Position numbers and translations under genes: made by a program. 43,098 nt of DNA from positions 1 to 43,098 of the forward strand of contig DAIEPO010000003.1 in NCBI GenBank assembly GCA_027348385.1, given 5' to 3'. The DNA is from a bacterium. GTDB lineage: Bacteria; Patescibacteriota; Doudnabacteria; UBA920; VMFF01. The notes under the pieces are model-generated. The model was given only the letters and a program-made list of their open reading frames with translations, did not search any database and was not told where the DNA came from. Of this stretch, positions 1 through 7,382 are shown piece after piece (positions within the stretch are counted from its first letter, which is position 1; each line of letters starts with the position of its first letter).

Positions 1-7
1 TAGGCAG

Positions 8-56
8 CGCAAAAAAACAGGGAACCGGCAGGTTGTGCGGTTCCCTTTTGCTTAGC
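8..56. terminator. Bidirectional terminator-like hairpin GGGAACCG...CGGTTCCC flanked by A- and T-rich tracts
   Basis: aaaaaaacagGGGAACCG-like stem (gggaaccg gcaggttgtg cggttccc) followed by ttttgctt. Confidence 0.6.
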
Positions 57-96
57 CCATACTGCGCCTTAAGAGCGCGGCTTTTTCAATTTCTCT

Positions 97-657
97 TTGC
101 GGGTTTTTGTTTTTGAGCAGCTTTTTGTGGAATTGCTGGATAGTGTCACTCCTTCTCCAAAATATGAAAAGCTATTTAAAGCGGCGGTAATTAAAATATG
201 GAAAGATAATTACCACAAGTTTGATTTAGAGAATGCCCGGATCAGAAAAGAAATAGCGGTATTGGAGCAGGAGCGACAAAAAGTATTTGAACTTCATCGT
301 GACGGTAAATATAGCGATACAGAGTTCATTGAACAGAAACAATTGGTTAATGACCGCATAAATGCAAAACGCCTTCTGATCCAAGATAAAGCAGTTGAGG
401 AAATGGATATGGAAGAGGCGTTAAGCTATTGTTTTGATTTTGTTAGAAATACCGCTCAAACGTGGCTGGAGCTGGAACGTAATTATTCCGCACGTTTACG
501 CTTCCAAAAGAAAGTTGTAGCCGGAAATATAATGTTTGATGGAAGAAAGTTTGGAACTCCAGAATTGACCCGTGTTTACAGGATAAATCAGGAATACAAA
601 GGTAAGAAATCTTCTCTGGTAGCGCTACGGGGAATCGAACCCCGGTTACCAGGATGA
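97..657 (+). pseudogene. C-terminal remnant of a serine site-specific recombinase running into tRNA-Glu antisense
   Basis: Coiled-coil/C-terminal style of large serine recombinases (ENARIRKEIAVLEQERQKVFELHRDGKYSDTEFIEQ...); no catalytic domain upstream, in-frame stop at 70-72; ends ...LVALRGIEPRLPG, translated from the antisense of tRNA-Glu. Confidence 0.65.
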
Positions 658-691
658 AAACCTGATGTCCTAGCCACTAGACGATAGCGCC
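617..691 (-). tRNA. tRNA-Glu (anticodon TTC), CCA encoded
   Basis: GGCGCTATCGTCTAGTGGCTAGGACATCAGGTTTTCATCCTGGTAACCGGGGTTCGATTCCCCGTAGCGCTACCA folds as a canonical cloverleaf. Confidence 0.95.
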
Positions 692-816
692 ATAATCAAT
701 TTTACTGTTTGATTTTACCACATAGCCCTGCTTTTTTCAAGGGCTTTTAAAGCCCTTTGGCTCACAAACAAACTTCTGCTAAACTACATAAGCCATATAA
801 AAAAGGGAAGAGAAAC

Positions 817-1749
817 ATGAATGAAATTTTAAATACAGTCATAATTGGTTCTGGACCAGCAGGGCTTACAGCTGCAATCTATGCCTCTCGTGCTGAGCTA
901 AAACCTCTAGTTATAGCAGGGTTAAACCCAGGCGGACAGCTTATGCAAACAACTGAGATAGAGAACTACCCAGGTTTTGAAAACGGAATCATGGGGCCTG
1001 AGTTAATGCAAACCATGATTAGACAAGCTGAGAAGTTTGGAAGCAAGGTAATCTACGAAACAGTTGAAAGCATTGATTTCAAAGAACAACCATTCAAAGT
1101 TAAAACTGACAAAGCAGAATACCTAACAAAAACCGTTATCATTGCAATGGGTGCTGATGCTAACTGGTTAAATCTTCCTAACGAACAAAGACTCAGAGGC
1201 AAAGGCGTTTCAGCTTGTGCTACCTGCGATGGTTTCTTCTTCAAAAACAAAGAAGTCGCGGTTGTCGGAGGGGGCGATGCTGCTATGGAAGAGGCTAACT
1301 ATCTAACAAAGTTTGCCAACAAAGTAACAGTAATACATAGAAGCGATGAGTTTAGAGCATCAAAAATCATGCTAGCAAGAGCTCAAAGCAATCCAAAGAT
1401 TTCCTTCATCACCAATTCCTCGGTTATAGATGTCCTCGGAACAGATCATGTAGAAGGAGTTAAATTAAAGGATACCAAAACTGGTGCAGAAACAGATTTT
1501 AAAACCGACGGGGTATTCCTAGCGATCGGACATACCCCTAATACAAAGATTTTAGGTGGACAAATAGAGTTAGATGAAAAAAAATACGTTCTTGTAAAGA
1601 ACAACACCAGAACAAACATTGAAGGAGTCTTTGTAGCAGGGGACATCTCAGACCCAAGATACAGACAAGCAGTTTCTGCAGCAGGCGTTGGCGCTATGGC
1701 AGCACTAGATGTAGAGAAATATCTTGCTGAAAAAGAACTTAAGGAATAA
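817..1749 (+). CDS. trxB: Thioredoxin-disulfide reductase
   Basis: GSGPAGLTAAIYASRA, CATCDG redox motif, GGGDAAMEEA; start at ATG 817 preferred over 757. Confidence 0.96.
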   Translation: MNEILNTVIIGSGPAGLTAAIYASRAELKPLVIAGLNPGGQLMQTTEIENYPGFENGIMGPELMQTMIRQAEKFGSKVIYETVESIDFKEQPFKVKTDKAEYLTKTVIIAMGADANWLNLPNEQRLRGKGVSACATCDGFFFKNKEVAVVGGGDAAMEEANYLTKFANKVTVIHRSDEFRASKIMLARAQSNPKISFITNSSVIDVLGTDHVEGVKLKDTKTGAETDFKTDGVFLAIGHTPNTKILGGQIELDEKKYVLVKNNTRTNIEGVFVAGDISDPRYRQAVSAAGVGAMAALDVEKYLAEKELKE

Positions 1750-1751
1750 AT

Positions 1752-1777
1752 AAAGACCCTGGAATTCCAGGGTCTTT
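1752..1777. terminator. Bidirectional Rho-independent terminator AAAGACCCTGG-AATT-CCAGGGTCTTT
   Basis: Perfect inverted repeat with A/T tracts on both sides; serves trxB (+) and small RNA A (-). Confidence 0.85.
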
Positions 1778-1804
1778 AATACGGGAACAGTGCTTTATTC
1801 GACA
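1752..1804 (-). ncRNA. Candidate small RNA A, 5' end antisense to the anticodon arm of the tRNA-like RNA at 1844-1914
   Basis: Minus-strand promoter TTGACA (1832-1837)-16-TAAAAT (1810-1815) predicts a TSS near 1803; 5' UGUCGAAUAAAGC; ends in terminator 1752-1777. Confidence 0.55.
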
Positions 1805-1809
1805 CTCGT

Positions 1810-1837
1810 ATTTTAACAAAGTATGATTACTTGTCAA
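1810..1837 (-). promoter_or_regulatory. Promoter for small RNA A (TTGACA-16-TAAAAT)
   Basis: Direct match to sigma70-type hexamers. Confidence 0.6.
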
Positions 1838-1843
1838 AATTGA

Positions 1844-1914
1844 TGGTGGAGGTGACCGGATTTGCACCGGCATCGCTTAATGTCGAATAAAGCTTAGGAA
1901 CTATTCCCACCCCC
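1844..1914 (-). ncRNA. tRNA-like RNA L1 (71 nt, encoded CCA, degenerate D-arm, unusual T-loop)
   Basis: GGGGGTG...CACCTCC-A-CCA acceptor (one G.U), T-arm GCCGG-TGCAAAT-CCGGT, anticodon-like arm CTTTA-TTCGACA-TTAAG (one mismatch), D region GGAATAGTTCC. Confidence 0.6.
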
Positions 1915-1975
1915 ACTTAATGATATATACTCAAAATTTATTAAATAATCATTAGAAATATATTAAGACATAATT

Positions 1976-1999
1976 AAAACCCCAGCAACCTGGGGTTTT
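1976..1999. terminator. Terminator AAAACCCCAG-CAAC-CTGGGGTTTT
   Basis: Stem plus A/T tracts on both sides. Confidence 0.8.
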
Positions 2000-2028
2000 A
2001 ATATAGGAAATAGCTATCCCGCTTCGAC
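1976..2028 (-). ncRNA. Candidate small RNA B, related to small RNA A
   Basis: Putative promoter TAGACT-17-TAAAAT (-10 at 2035-2040), 5' UGUCGAAGCGGGAUAGCUAUUUCC, terminator 1976-1999; shares AGTGTCGAA with small RNA A at the same distance from its -10. Confidence 0.45.
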
Positions 2029-2060
2029 ACTTACATTTTAAATAAAGGTATCTTGAAAGT

Positions 2061-2627
2061 CTAGTTGTTTGCTCGTTCTACGTATTCTGCTGACCTTGTA
2101 TCTATCCTCAACACATCTCCTTCTTTAATAAACATCGGAGCTTGAACTACTAAGCCAGTTTCTAAGGTTACAGGTTTTGTAACGCTGCCTGCTGAGTTTC
2201 CTGTGATTCCTGGAGGAGCTTCAACTACCTTAAGCTCTACTTTGACTGGTAGATCAATTGAAACAGGATTGCCGTTGTAGCGAAGGACTGTTACTTCCAT
2301 GCCCTCTTTCAAGAAGTTTTCTTGTTCTGCAGTAACATCCTTTGGTAAGTCTATAGTTTCAAAAGTTTCTTGATTCATGAAATGCGTTCCAGAATCATCA
2401 GCATAGAGAAAATTAGCTCTTTCTCTAGCAACGTCTGCTTCATCAATCTTTTCACCAAACTTAAAGGAATACTCTAAAACTTTTCCGGAGATAATATGCT
2501 TTAGTTTAGTTTGCATGACTGGTTTACGCTGTGCGGTGCGCATACGGTTAGACCAGATTACTTGGTAAGGCTCGCCGTTTAAAGACAAGACCAAACCCAA
2601 TTTTACGTCAGAGATATCTAATGACAT
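2061..2627 (-). CDS. efp: Elongation factor P
   Basis: DVKLGLVLSLNGEPYQVIWSNRMRTAQRKPVMQTKLK...; typical EF-P length and C-terminus. Confidence 0.93.
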   Translation of the reverse strand: MSLDISDVKLGLVLSLNGEPYQVIWSNRMRTAQRKPVMQTKLKHIISGKVLEYSFKFGEKIDEADVARERANFLYADDSGTHFMNQETFETIDLPKDVTAEQENFLKEGMEVTVLRYNGNPVSIDLPVKVELKVVEAPPGITGNSAGSVTKPVTLETGLVVQAPMFIKEGDVLRIDTRSAEYVERANN

Positions 2628-2647
2628 TGTTCTTTCCTTGTTATGAA

Positions 2648-2863
2648 TTAGCTAGCGATGAAAGGCAACAATGCCATGTGGCGGGCGCGTTTTAATGCGG
2701 CTGTTACCATTCTTTGATGCTTCGGGCAGGTGCCAGTTTTGTTGTGAGACAAAATCTTTGCATGTGGGGACATGAAGCGACGTAAGGTTTGAGTATCCTT
2801 GTAGTCAACTACATTAACCTTGTTGCTGCAAAAGAAGCAGGTTTTTTTTGGTTGTGGTTGCAT
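2648..2863 (-). CDS. rpsR: 30S ribosomal protein S18
   Basis: CFFCSNKVNVVDYKDTQTLRRFMSPHAKILSHNKTGTCPKHQRMVTAALKRARHMALLPF. Confidence 0.96.
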   Translation of the reverse strand: MQPQPKKTCFFCSNKVNVVDYKDTQTLRRFMSPHAKILSHNKTGTCPKHQRMVTAALKRARHMALLPFIAS

Positions 2864-2870
2864 ATGTTAA

Positions 2871-3326
2871 TTAAAATGGAATATCTTCAACCGAGATTTC
2901 TTCTTCCCCCGGTTGTTCTTGATTAATAGTTGGAACTTGTTCTAAAGAGCTTTCAAAATCACTTTTGGAAGGAGTGCCAGCACTTGCTGGAGCAGAGCCT
3001 TTAGAATCTAGCATGATCATGTTTTCTAAAACAATCTCAGTGCGGTTTTTCTTGGTACCGTCTTGGGCATCCCAGGATCTGGTTTGAATCCTGCCTTCAA
3101 CATAGACTCGGCTTCCTTTTTTCAAATATTGGCTAGCAATTTCTGCTAGTTTTCTCCAGGCAACAATATTGTGGTATTCAACCTGTTCTTGTTTACCACC
3201 AGTTGGACTGTTGTAAACATAATTAGTTGCGATTGAAAAAGAACAAACATTTGTGCCTTGTGGCGTGGTTCGCAATTCTGGATCGCGAGTCAGTCTACCG
3301 ATTATTAACGCTTTGTTTAAATCCAT
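2871..3326 (-). CDS. ssb: Single-stranded DNA-binding protein
   Basis: MDLNKALIIGRLTRDPELRTTPQGTNVCSFSIATN...; acidic C-terminal tip ending DIPF. Confidence 0.96.
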   Translation of the reverse strand: MDLNKALIIGRLTRDPELRTTPQGTNVCSFSIATNYVYNSPTGGKQEQVEYHNIVAWRKLAEIASQYLKKGSRVYVEGRIQTRSWDAQDGTKKNRTEIVLENMIMLDSKGSAPASAGTPSKSDFESSLEQVPTINQEQPGEEEISVEDIPF

Positions 3327-3356
3327 AGTTTTTCCGCTTTAGCGGCCTTTTAATGA

Positions 3357-3806
3357 TTAAACGTTTTTTAGGTCTTCGGTTAAAGCTTCTTCAATCTTCT
3401 GATCCAAGTTTTCAGGAGTTACTTCGCTACCTTCTGCAACTGGTGCAGTTTTTGCGCGCTCGCTTCTGTTCTTGTTCATCTTCTCTTGAGCAATCTCGTC
3501 TTTTTCTTTACGAGCAATATCCTCATCGATGTTTATGATAAGGTGGCGGACAAGATCAGGAGTTGTTCTGAGCTTGGCATCAAACTCATTGATTTTTGCA
3601 CCCGGCATTTCAAAAGTAACGCCTGCGTAAAAACCGTTCTTGGTTTTCTTAATTGGATAGGCGAGCTTCTTCTTGCCCATCAAATCTTCTCGAATTACCT
3701 TGCCTTCGTAGTTCGATATAAACGATAAAACCCCATCAGTTACTGTGGGGATTTGGTCATCGGAAACTGTTGATGCAACAATGTACATCAATTCATACTT
3801 TGGCAT
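3357..3806 (-). CDS. rpsF: 30S ribosomal protein S6
   Basis: MPKYELMYIVASTVSDDQIP...; classic rpsF-ssb-rpsR order; ATG at 3806 preferred. Confidence 0.92.
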   Translation of the reverse strand: MPKYELMYIVASTVSDDQIPTVTDGVLSFISNYEGKVIREDLMGKKKLAYPIKKTKNGFYAGVTFEMPGAKINEFDAKLRTTPDLVRHLIINIDEDIARKEKDEIAQEKMNKNRSERAKTAPVAEGSEVTPENLDQKIEEALTEDLKNV

Positions 3807-3986
3807 GATGATCAAATTCCTTTCTCATCATCATCCGAAACTAATTGTTCGGACGAATATTAATATTGATTTGTAAGAGGAGTATACCAAAAACCCGCTA
3901 TTTTTGCAAGACCCTAAAGAAGCCTTAACTTAGTCCTACTATGTATACTCCAGAAGCATTAAATCTTCGTTAAATATATATTAAAC

Positions 3987-4325
3987 TTATTCTTTAATTA
4001 ACCCGCGCCTTTTAGCTTCCTGATACAGACAGTCATAGAAAACCGTGCTTTTTGCCCAGTTACCCATGCTACTAAACTTGATCTTAGACATGATTTCATT
4101 ATCCTGAAAATGATCAATCATAGTTTCGTAAGCTTTTGCTTGCCTTGCTTTTTCAAAATCATCAGGCATGTAGATTTTTAAAGCCTCAAGCATGGTAGCA
4201 AGATGCTCTGGAGAAATTTCAGTAACTAACTCATTCTCATCTGCTTCAGTTGGTCCTAACTCAGAATCTGGATTTTCTTGATCAGGTCCATGCCACTGTC
4301 CAGGAAACTTTAAAATATCACCCAT
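3987..4325 (-). CDS. Hypothetical protein (112 aa) upstream of/adjacent to ychF
   Basis: Intact ORF, acidic N-terminus, low-GC codon usage like neighbours. Confidence 0.75.
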   Translation of the reverse strand: MGDILKFPGQWHGPDQENPDSELGPTEADENELVTEISPEHLATMLEALKIYMPDDFEKARQAKAYETMIDHFQDNEIMSKIKFSSMGNWAKSTVFYDCLYQEAKRRGLIKE

Positions 4326-4329
4326 AAAT

Positions 4330-5388
4330 TTAAACGTTAAATCTAAAGTGCACTACATCACCATCTTGCAGGAGATATTCTTTTCCTTCAAGTCTAAGCC
4401 AACCCTTGTCGCGAGCAACACCATAACCACCAGCTTCTAAAAGTTTGTCCCAGGAAATTACTTCTGCACGTATAAAGCCTTTTTCAAAATCAGTATGAAT
4501 AATGCCTGCGCCTTGTGGGGCTTTAGTACCTAAAGGACAGGTCCAAGCTTTAGATTCCTTTGGTCCTGCAGTTATGAAAGTAATTAATCCTAAAGTCTTG
4601 TAGGCTGCGCGTATAATCTTGTCCAACCCAGATTCAGTCATACCGAGCTCTTTGAGATATTCATCTCTTTCAGCATCAGGTAATTCTGCAAGCTCGCTTT
4701 CAATCTTAGCTGAAATTGGGATAAAGGAAGAGTCTTTAAACTTAGCAACCTCTGTTTCAGCAACATTAGCAACATACAAAAATGGTTTTGTTGTTAAAAG
4801 TTGTAATTCTTTTACAGCTTTAGTTTCTTCTTCTGTTAAAACTGCTTCACTGGCACGAGTTCCTTCTGCTAAAACCCTTTGATATTTTTCCAAAGCAGCT
4901 TTCTTAACTAGAGCCTCTCGATTGTTTCCTTGCTTTGCATCCTTAGAGGCTGCTTCTAATCTTTTACCAACTGTTTCTAAATCAGCAAGGGCTAATTCAA
5001 TGCTAATGACATCAACATCGCGTTTTGGATCAACTCCACCTGAAACATGAATAATGTTCTTGTCTTCAAAAAAACGAACAACTTCTAAAATAGCATCAAC
5101 TTCTCTGATGTTTGCTAAAAATTTGTTTCCTAAACCCTCTCCTTTATGTGCTCCGGAAACCAACCCTGCAATATCTACAAACTCTATTACTGTCGGAACA
5201 ATTTTTTCAGAGTTTTCTAAAGCAGCTAGTTTTTCTAAACGCTCATCAGGAACAGCCACAACTCCAACATTTGGATCAATCGTAGCAAAAGGGTAGTTTG
5301 CTGCTTCTACCTTACTTTTTGTAATTGCATTAAACAGTGTTGACTTGCCGACATTTGGTAAACCAACGATTCCGATTTTAAATGACAT
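4330..5388 (-). CDS. ychF: Redox-regulated GTPase/ATPase YchF
   Basis: FKIGIVGLPNVGKSTLFNAITKSKVEAANYPFATIDPNVGVVAVPDERL; C-terminal TGS-like region; start at ATG 5388. Confidence 0.96.
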   Translation of the reverse strand: MSFKIGIVGLPNVGKSTLFNAITKSKVEAANYPFATIDPNVGVVAVPDERLEKLAALENSEKIVPTVIEFVDIAGLVSGAHKGEGLGNKFLANIREVDAILEVVRFFEDKNIIHVSGGVDPKRDVDVISIELALADLETVGKRLEAASKDAKQGNNREALVKKAALEKYQRVLAEGTRASEAVLTEEETKAVKELQLLTTKPFLYVANVAETEVAKFKDSSFIPISAKIESELAELPDAERDEYLKELGMTESGLDKIIRAAYKTLGLITFITAGPKESKAWTCPLGTKAPQGAGIIHTDFEKGFIRAEVISWDKLLEAGGYGVARDKGWLRLEGKEYLLQDGDVVHFRFNV

Positions 5389-5436
5389 GCGCATATTATA
5401 CTTAAAAAACGACCTAAAATCAATGTGATTAGGGCT

Positions 5437-5465
5437 TTGCTTTTTTTGTTTAAGTGACATAGAAT
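5437..5465 (+). promoter_or_regulatory. Promoter TTGCTT-17-TAGAAT for GC-rich cassette 1
   Basis: Hexamers with 17-bp spacing at the AT/GC boundary. Confidence 0.5.
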
Positions 5466-5511
5466 GAGCCTACGAAGTACAGTTTTCACCCCAGACGCGC
5501 GAGGTGACGCA

Positions 5512-6003
5512 GTGCGACTACCGGTTCGACGGGTCAGCGGGACGTTTCAGGGCATTCGTCAGCCCCAACCCAGGGGTTGGCGGAAGTATCCTGGACCCCA
5601 ACAGCGAAGACAGCGCCGGGTGGACCAAGACAACAACAAGCGGAGGATTTGCGTGCAAGAAGGATTGCGCCATCTTTCCGCCCTTGTTGTTTCCCGGGCG
5701 GTAGAACAGATTCTCCGCTCCCTCAGCACGCCGTACATGCTAAGGAGCAGGCAGTGCCTGATCAAGTATCTCAAGGCCAACTGCCCGAGGATCTCTCGGC
5801 CGTACCAGATGGTCATCTCGGATGCTGAACCCGATCCCGCAAGCAGTGACCTGGTCTGTATCTCGATCCAGTTTTACCCCGACCGTTTCAGTCGTAGTCG
5901 GAGGAGCTGTCTCGATGTCAGCGGGACGCTGAGTTTCAGCGCAATCGTCTCGAGTGCGTTCGATTCCCGGCGGCTCCGTCACCAGAACCGCCTCGCTTCC
6001 TAG
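5512..6003 (+). CDS. GC-rich orphan ORF (cassette 1), unknown function
   Basis: Frame 5464-6003 has strong G/C third positions; GTG 5512 preceded by GAGGTG is the better start because the -10 overlaps ATG 5464; stop lies just before hairpin 6017-6051. Confidence 0.55.
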   Translation: MRLPVRRVSGTFQGIRQPQPRGWRKYPGPQQRRQRRVDQDNNKRRICVQEGLRHLSALVVSRAVEQILRSLSTPYMLRSRQCLIKYLKANCPRISRPYQMVISDAEPDPASSDLVCISIQFYPDRFSRSRRSCLDVSGTLSFSAIVSSAFDSRRLRHQNRLAS

Positions 6004-6016
6004 CACAACCAACCCA

Positions 6017-6051
6017 GAGAGGGCTGCGGACAACACGTCTGCAGCCCTCTC
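6017..6051 (+). terminator. Long GC-rich terminal hairpin of cassette 1
   Basis: GAGAGGGCTGC-N13-GCAGCCCTCTC. Confidence 0.7.
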
Positions 6052-6061
6052 GCCATTTGTA

Positions 6062-6090
6062 TTGACCAAGTTTGAGTTTAGGAATAATAT
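6062..6090 (+). promoter_or_regulatory. Promoter TTGACC-17-TAATAT for cassette 2
   Basis: Hexamers with exact 17-bp spacing. Confidence 0.6.
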
Positions 6091-6161
6091 ATCTTTAAGT
6101 TTCAAACGGGCTTTAATTACCCACCCAAACCATACAGGAGGATATTACTAAGGTTTAATAA

Positions 6162-6710
6162 GTGTCCGTTGCTGATTCCCACCGTTTAACCCCCAGGGAA
6201 ATGCCAGAGAAACCAGTTCGTAGAGCAGTGCCGGATGTGTTGGCGATGCTTCCGGCGCATGTGTTGCCGAGCTTCCGCTTCCCATCGCGGCTCGCTCAGC
6301 TGGGCGCAGAACATGCCAGAACGCACGTCTTCGACAGAACTCTGCATGCGTACAGACACGAGGTGCAGAGCGCGCTTTCCCAGTTCCACGGCGTCATTCT
6401 GCAGCGCGATGGCGGCACGATGTCGAACGTTGAAGTGCTGATTCTCCCAGTCGTCGAGACCTGCTATCGCGGGATGATCGACGAGGAGAACTTCTCCTTC
6501 GAACGTCTGTACAGCATCACGCTGTCGTTACTCCAGGATCCACGTCTGGGTCTGGAAATTAGCAGTTCCCGTGTTACGAACAAGGGAATGCTGACGTTCG
6601 TTGCTCGACAGAGGATCGAGGGCAACGGGCGCGCGAGCGGATTCCAGACGGTGCGCATCCGGGTCATGAAGGGACGACGCCGCGCCAAGCGAACGAGCAA
6701 GGCGCACTGA
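6162..6710 (+). CDS. GC-rich orphan ORF (cassette 2), 182 aa, unknown function
   Basis: High GC3, upstream AGGAGG, stop TGA just before hairpin. Confidence 0.8.
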   Translation: MSVADSHRLTPREMPEKPVRRAVPDVLAMLPAHVLPSFRFPSRLAQLGAEHARTHVFDRTLHAYRHEVQSALSQFHGVILQRDGGTMSNVEVLILPVVETCYRGMIDEENFSFERLYSITLSLLQDPRLGLEISSSRVTNKGMLTFVARQRIEGNGRASGFQTVRIRVMKGRRRAKRTSKAH

Positions 6711-6734
6711 ACCTAGCAACCTTAGGAAAGCAGC

Positions 6735-6769
6735 GAGGCCGCTTCACATTTTTGCAGTGAAGCGGCCTC
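6735..6769 (+). terminator. Long GC-rich terminal hairpin of cassette 2
   Basis: GAGGCCGCTTCAC-N9-GTGAAGCGGCCTC perfect 13-bp stem. Confidence 0.8.
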
Positions 6770-6780
6770 TTACGATATAT

Positions 6781-6809
6781 TTGACTGATATTTTTTCAAA
6801 GAGTAACAT
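6781..6809 (+). promoter_or_regulatory. Promoter TTGACT-17-TAACAT for cassette 3
   Basis: Hexamers with exact 17-bp spacing. Confidence 0.6.
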
Positions 6810-6894
6810 TTGCATATACGTCTACGGGCTCTTCCGATCTTCCCGTAGGGTTCCCAAACAGATCGGGGATACACATATTGAGGGCTTTATTACC

Positions 6895-7326
6895 ATGCGT
6901 CAGCTGCAAGGCACGACCACTCCCCACCACGGCAAGAACAAGCCGAAGGTCACCAACGACGCAGCACAAGGAGGAACAAGGAAGGAGAAGAGCTTCAAGC
7001 TCGCGAGCAGGATCGTCGATCGTTGTCTCGGATCGTCGCGGTCAGAAGTCAGCGCTGAGTTTAAGCGTTGCCTCGCAGAGGCACTGCTTGCAACCAGCGC
7101 CGTCCCTGATTTCGCGGACCGCGAGATGTCTGTGAATTCAGCGTTCCGCGAAGCTCTGCGCGCAGCAGCGCCTCTCGGAGTGCACACCGCAATCTACGCC
7201 CTTGGCAACGGCTCGACCCTTGCTGAGTGGCGGGATGTAAGCGGTGTTCATTACCGCTGCGAGATCGACATCATGGCCGAGCTCGGCAAGCACCATCGTC
7301 GCCTCTGTGACGGAGTGTTGCACTGA
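6895..7326 (+). CDS. GC-rich orphan ORF (cassette 3), 143 aa, unknown function
   Basis: MRQLQGTTTPHHGKNKPKVTNDAAQGGTRKEKSFKLASRIVDRCLG...; high GC3; stop TGA just before hairpin. Confidence 0.78.
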   Translation: MRQLQGTTTPHHGKNKPKVTNDAAQGGTRKEKSFKLASRIVDRCLGSSRSEVSAEFKRCLAEALLATSAVPDFADREMSVNSAFREALRAAAPLGVHTAIYALGNGSTLAEWRDVSGVHYRCEIDIMAELGKHHRRLCDGVLH

Positions 7327-7343
7327 GTTCTCCTTCGCCCCCC

Positions 7344-7374
7344 CGGCCAGACATGGATTCTTCGTGTCTGGCCG
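7344..7374 (+). terminator. GC-rich terminal hairpin of cassette 3
   Basis: CGGCCAGACA-N11-TGTCTGGCCG followed by a T-rich stretch. Confidence 0.75.
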
Positions 7375-7382
7375 AGTCGTTT

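Noticed and set aside
1053-1250. Antisense ORFs over trxB, ychF, dnaK, topA, der and others in the ORF track
   Set aside because: Short, composition mirrors the sense gene, no SD, no recognisable motifs; sense genes are strongly supported.
1844-1914. Treating L1 (and L2 at 21495-21567) as ordinary tRNAs
   Set aside because: D-arms are degenerate, position 37 is C in both, L1 T-loop is abnormal, and the antisense-RNA arrangement is not seen at the four canonical tRNAs here. A diverged functional tRNA is still possible.
5515-5990. Possible tmRNA in GC-rich island 1 (CCGGTTCGACGGG near the left, GTTCGATTCCCGGCGGCTCC near the right)
   Set aside because: The T-stem does not pair, no matching 5' acceptor strand, no tag-peptide reading frame; one frame shows strong coding bias instead.
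5740-6105. Minus-strand 121-aa ORF across GC-rich island 1
   Set aside because: It would read through the terminal hairpin, starts in AT-rich sequence without an SD, and the plus frame has better GC3 and ends just before the hairpin.
6017-7374. Integron attC sites at the cassette hairpins
   Set aside because: No GTTRRRY/RYYYAAC R boxes at the stem bases and no integron integrase in the window.
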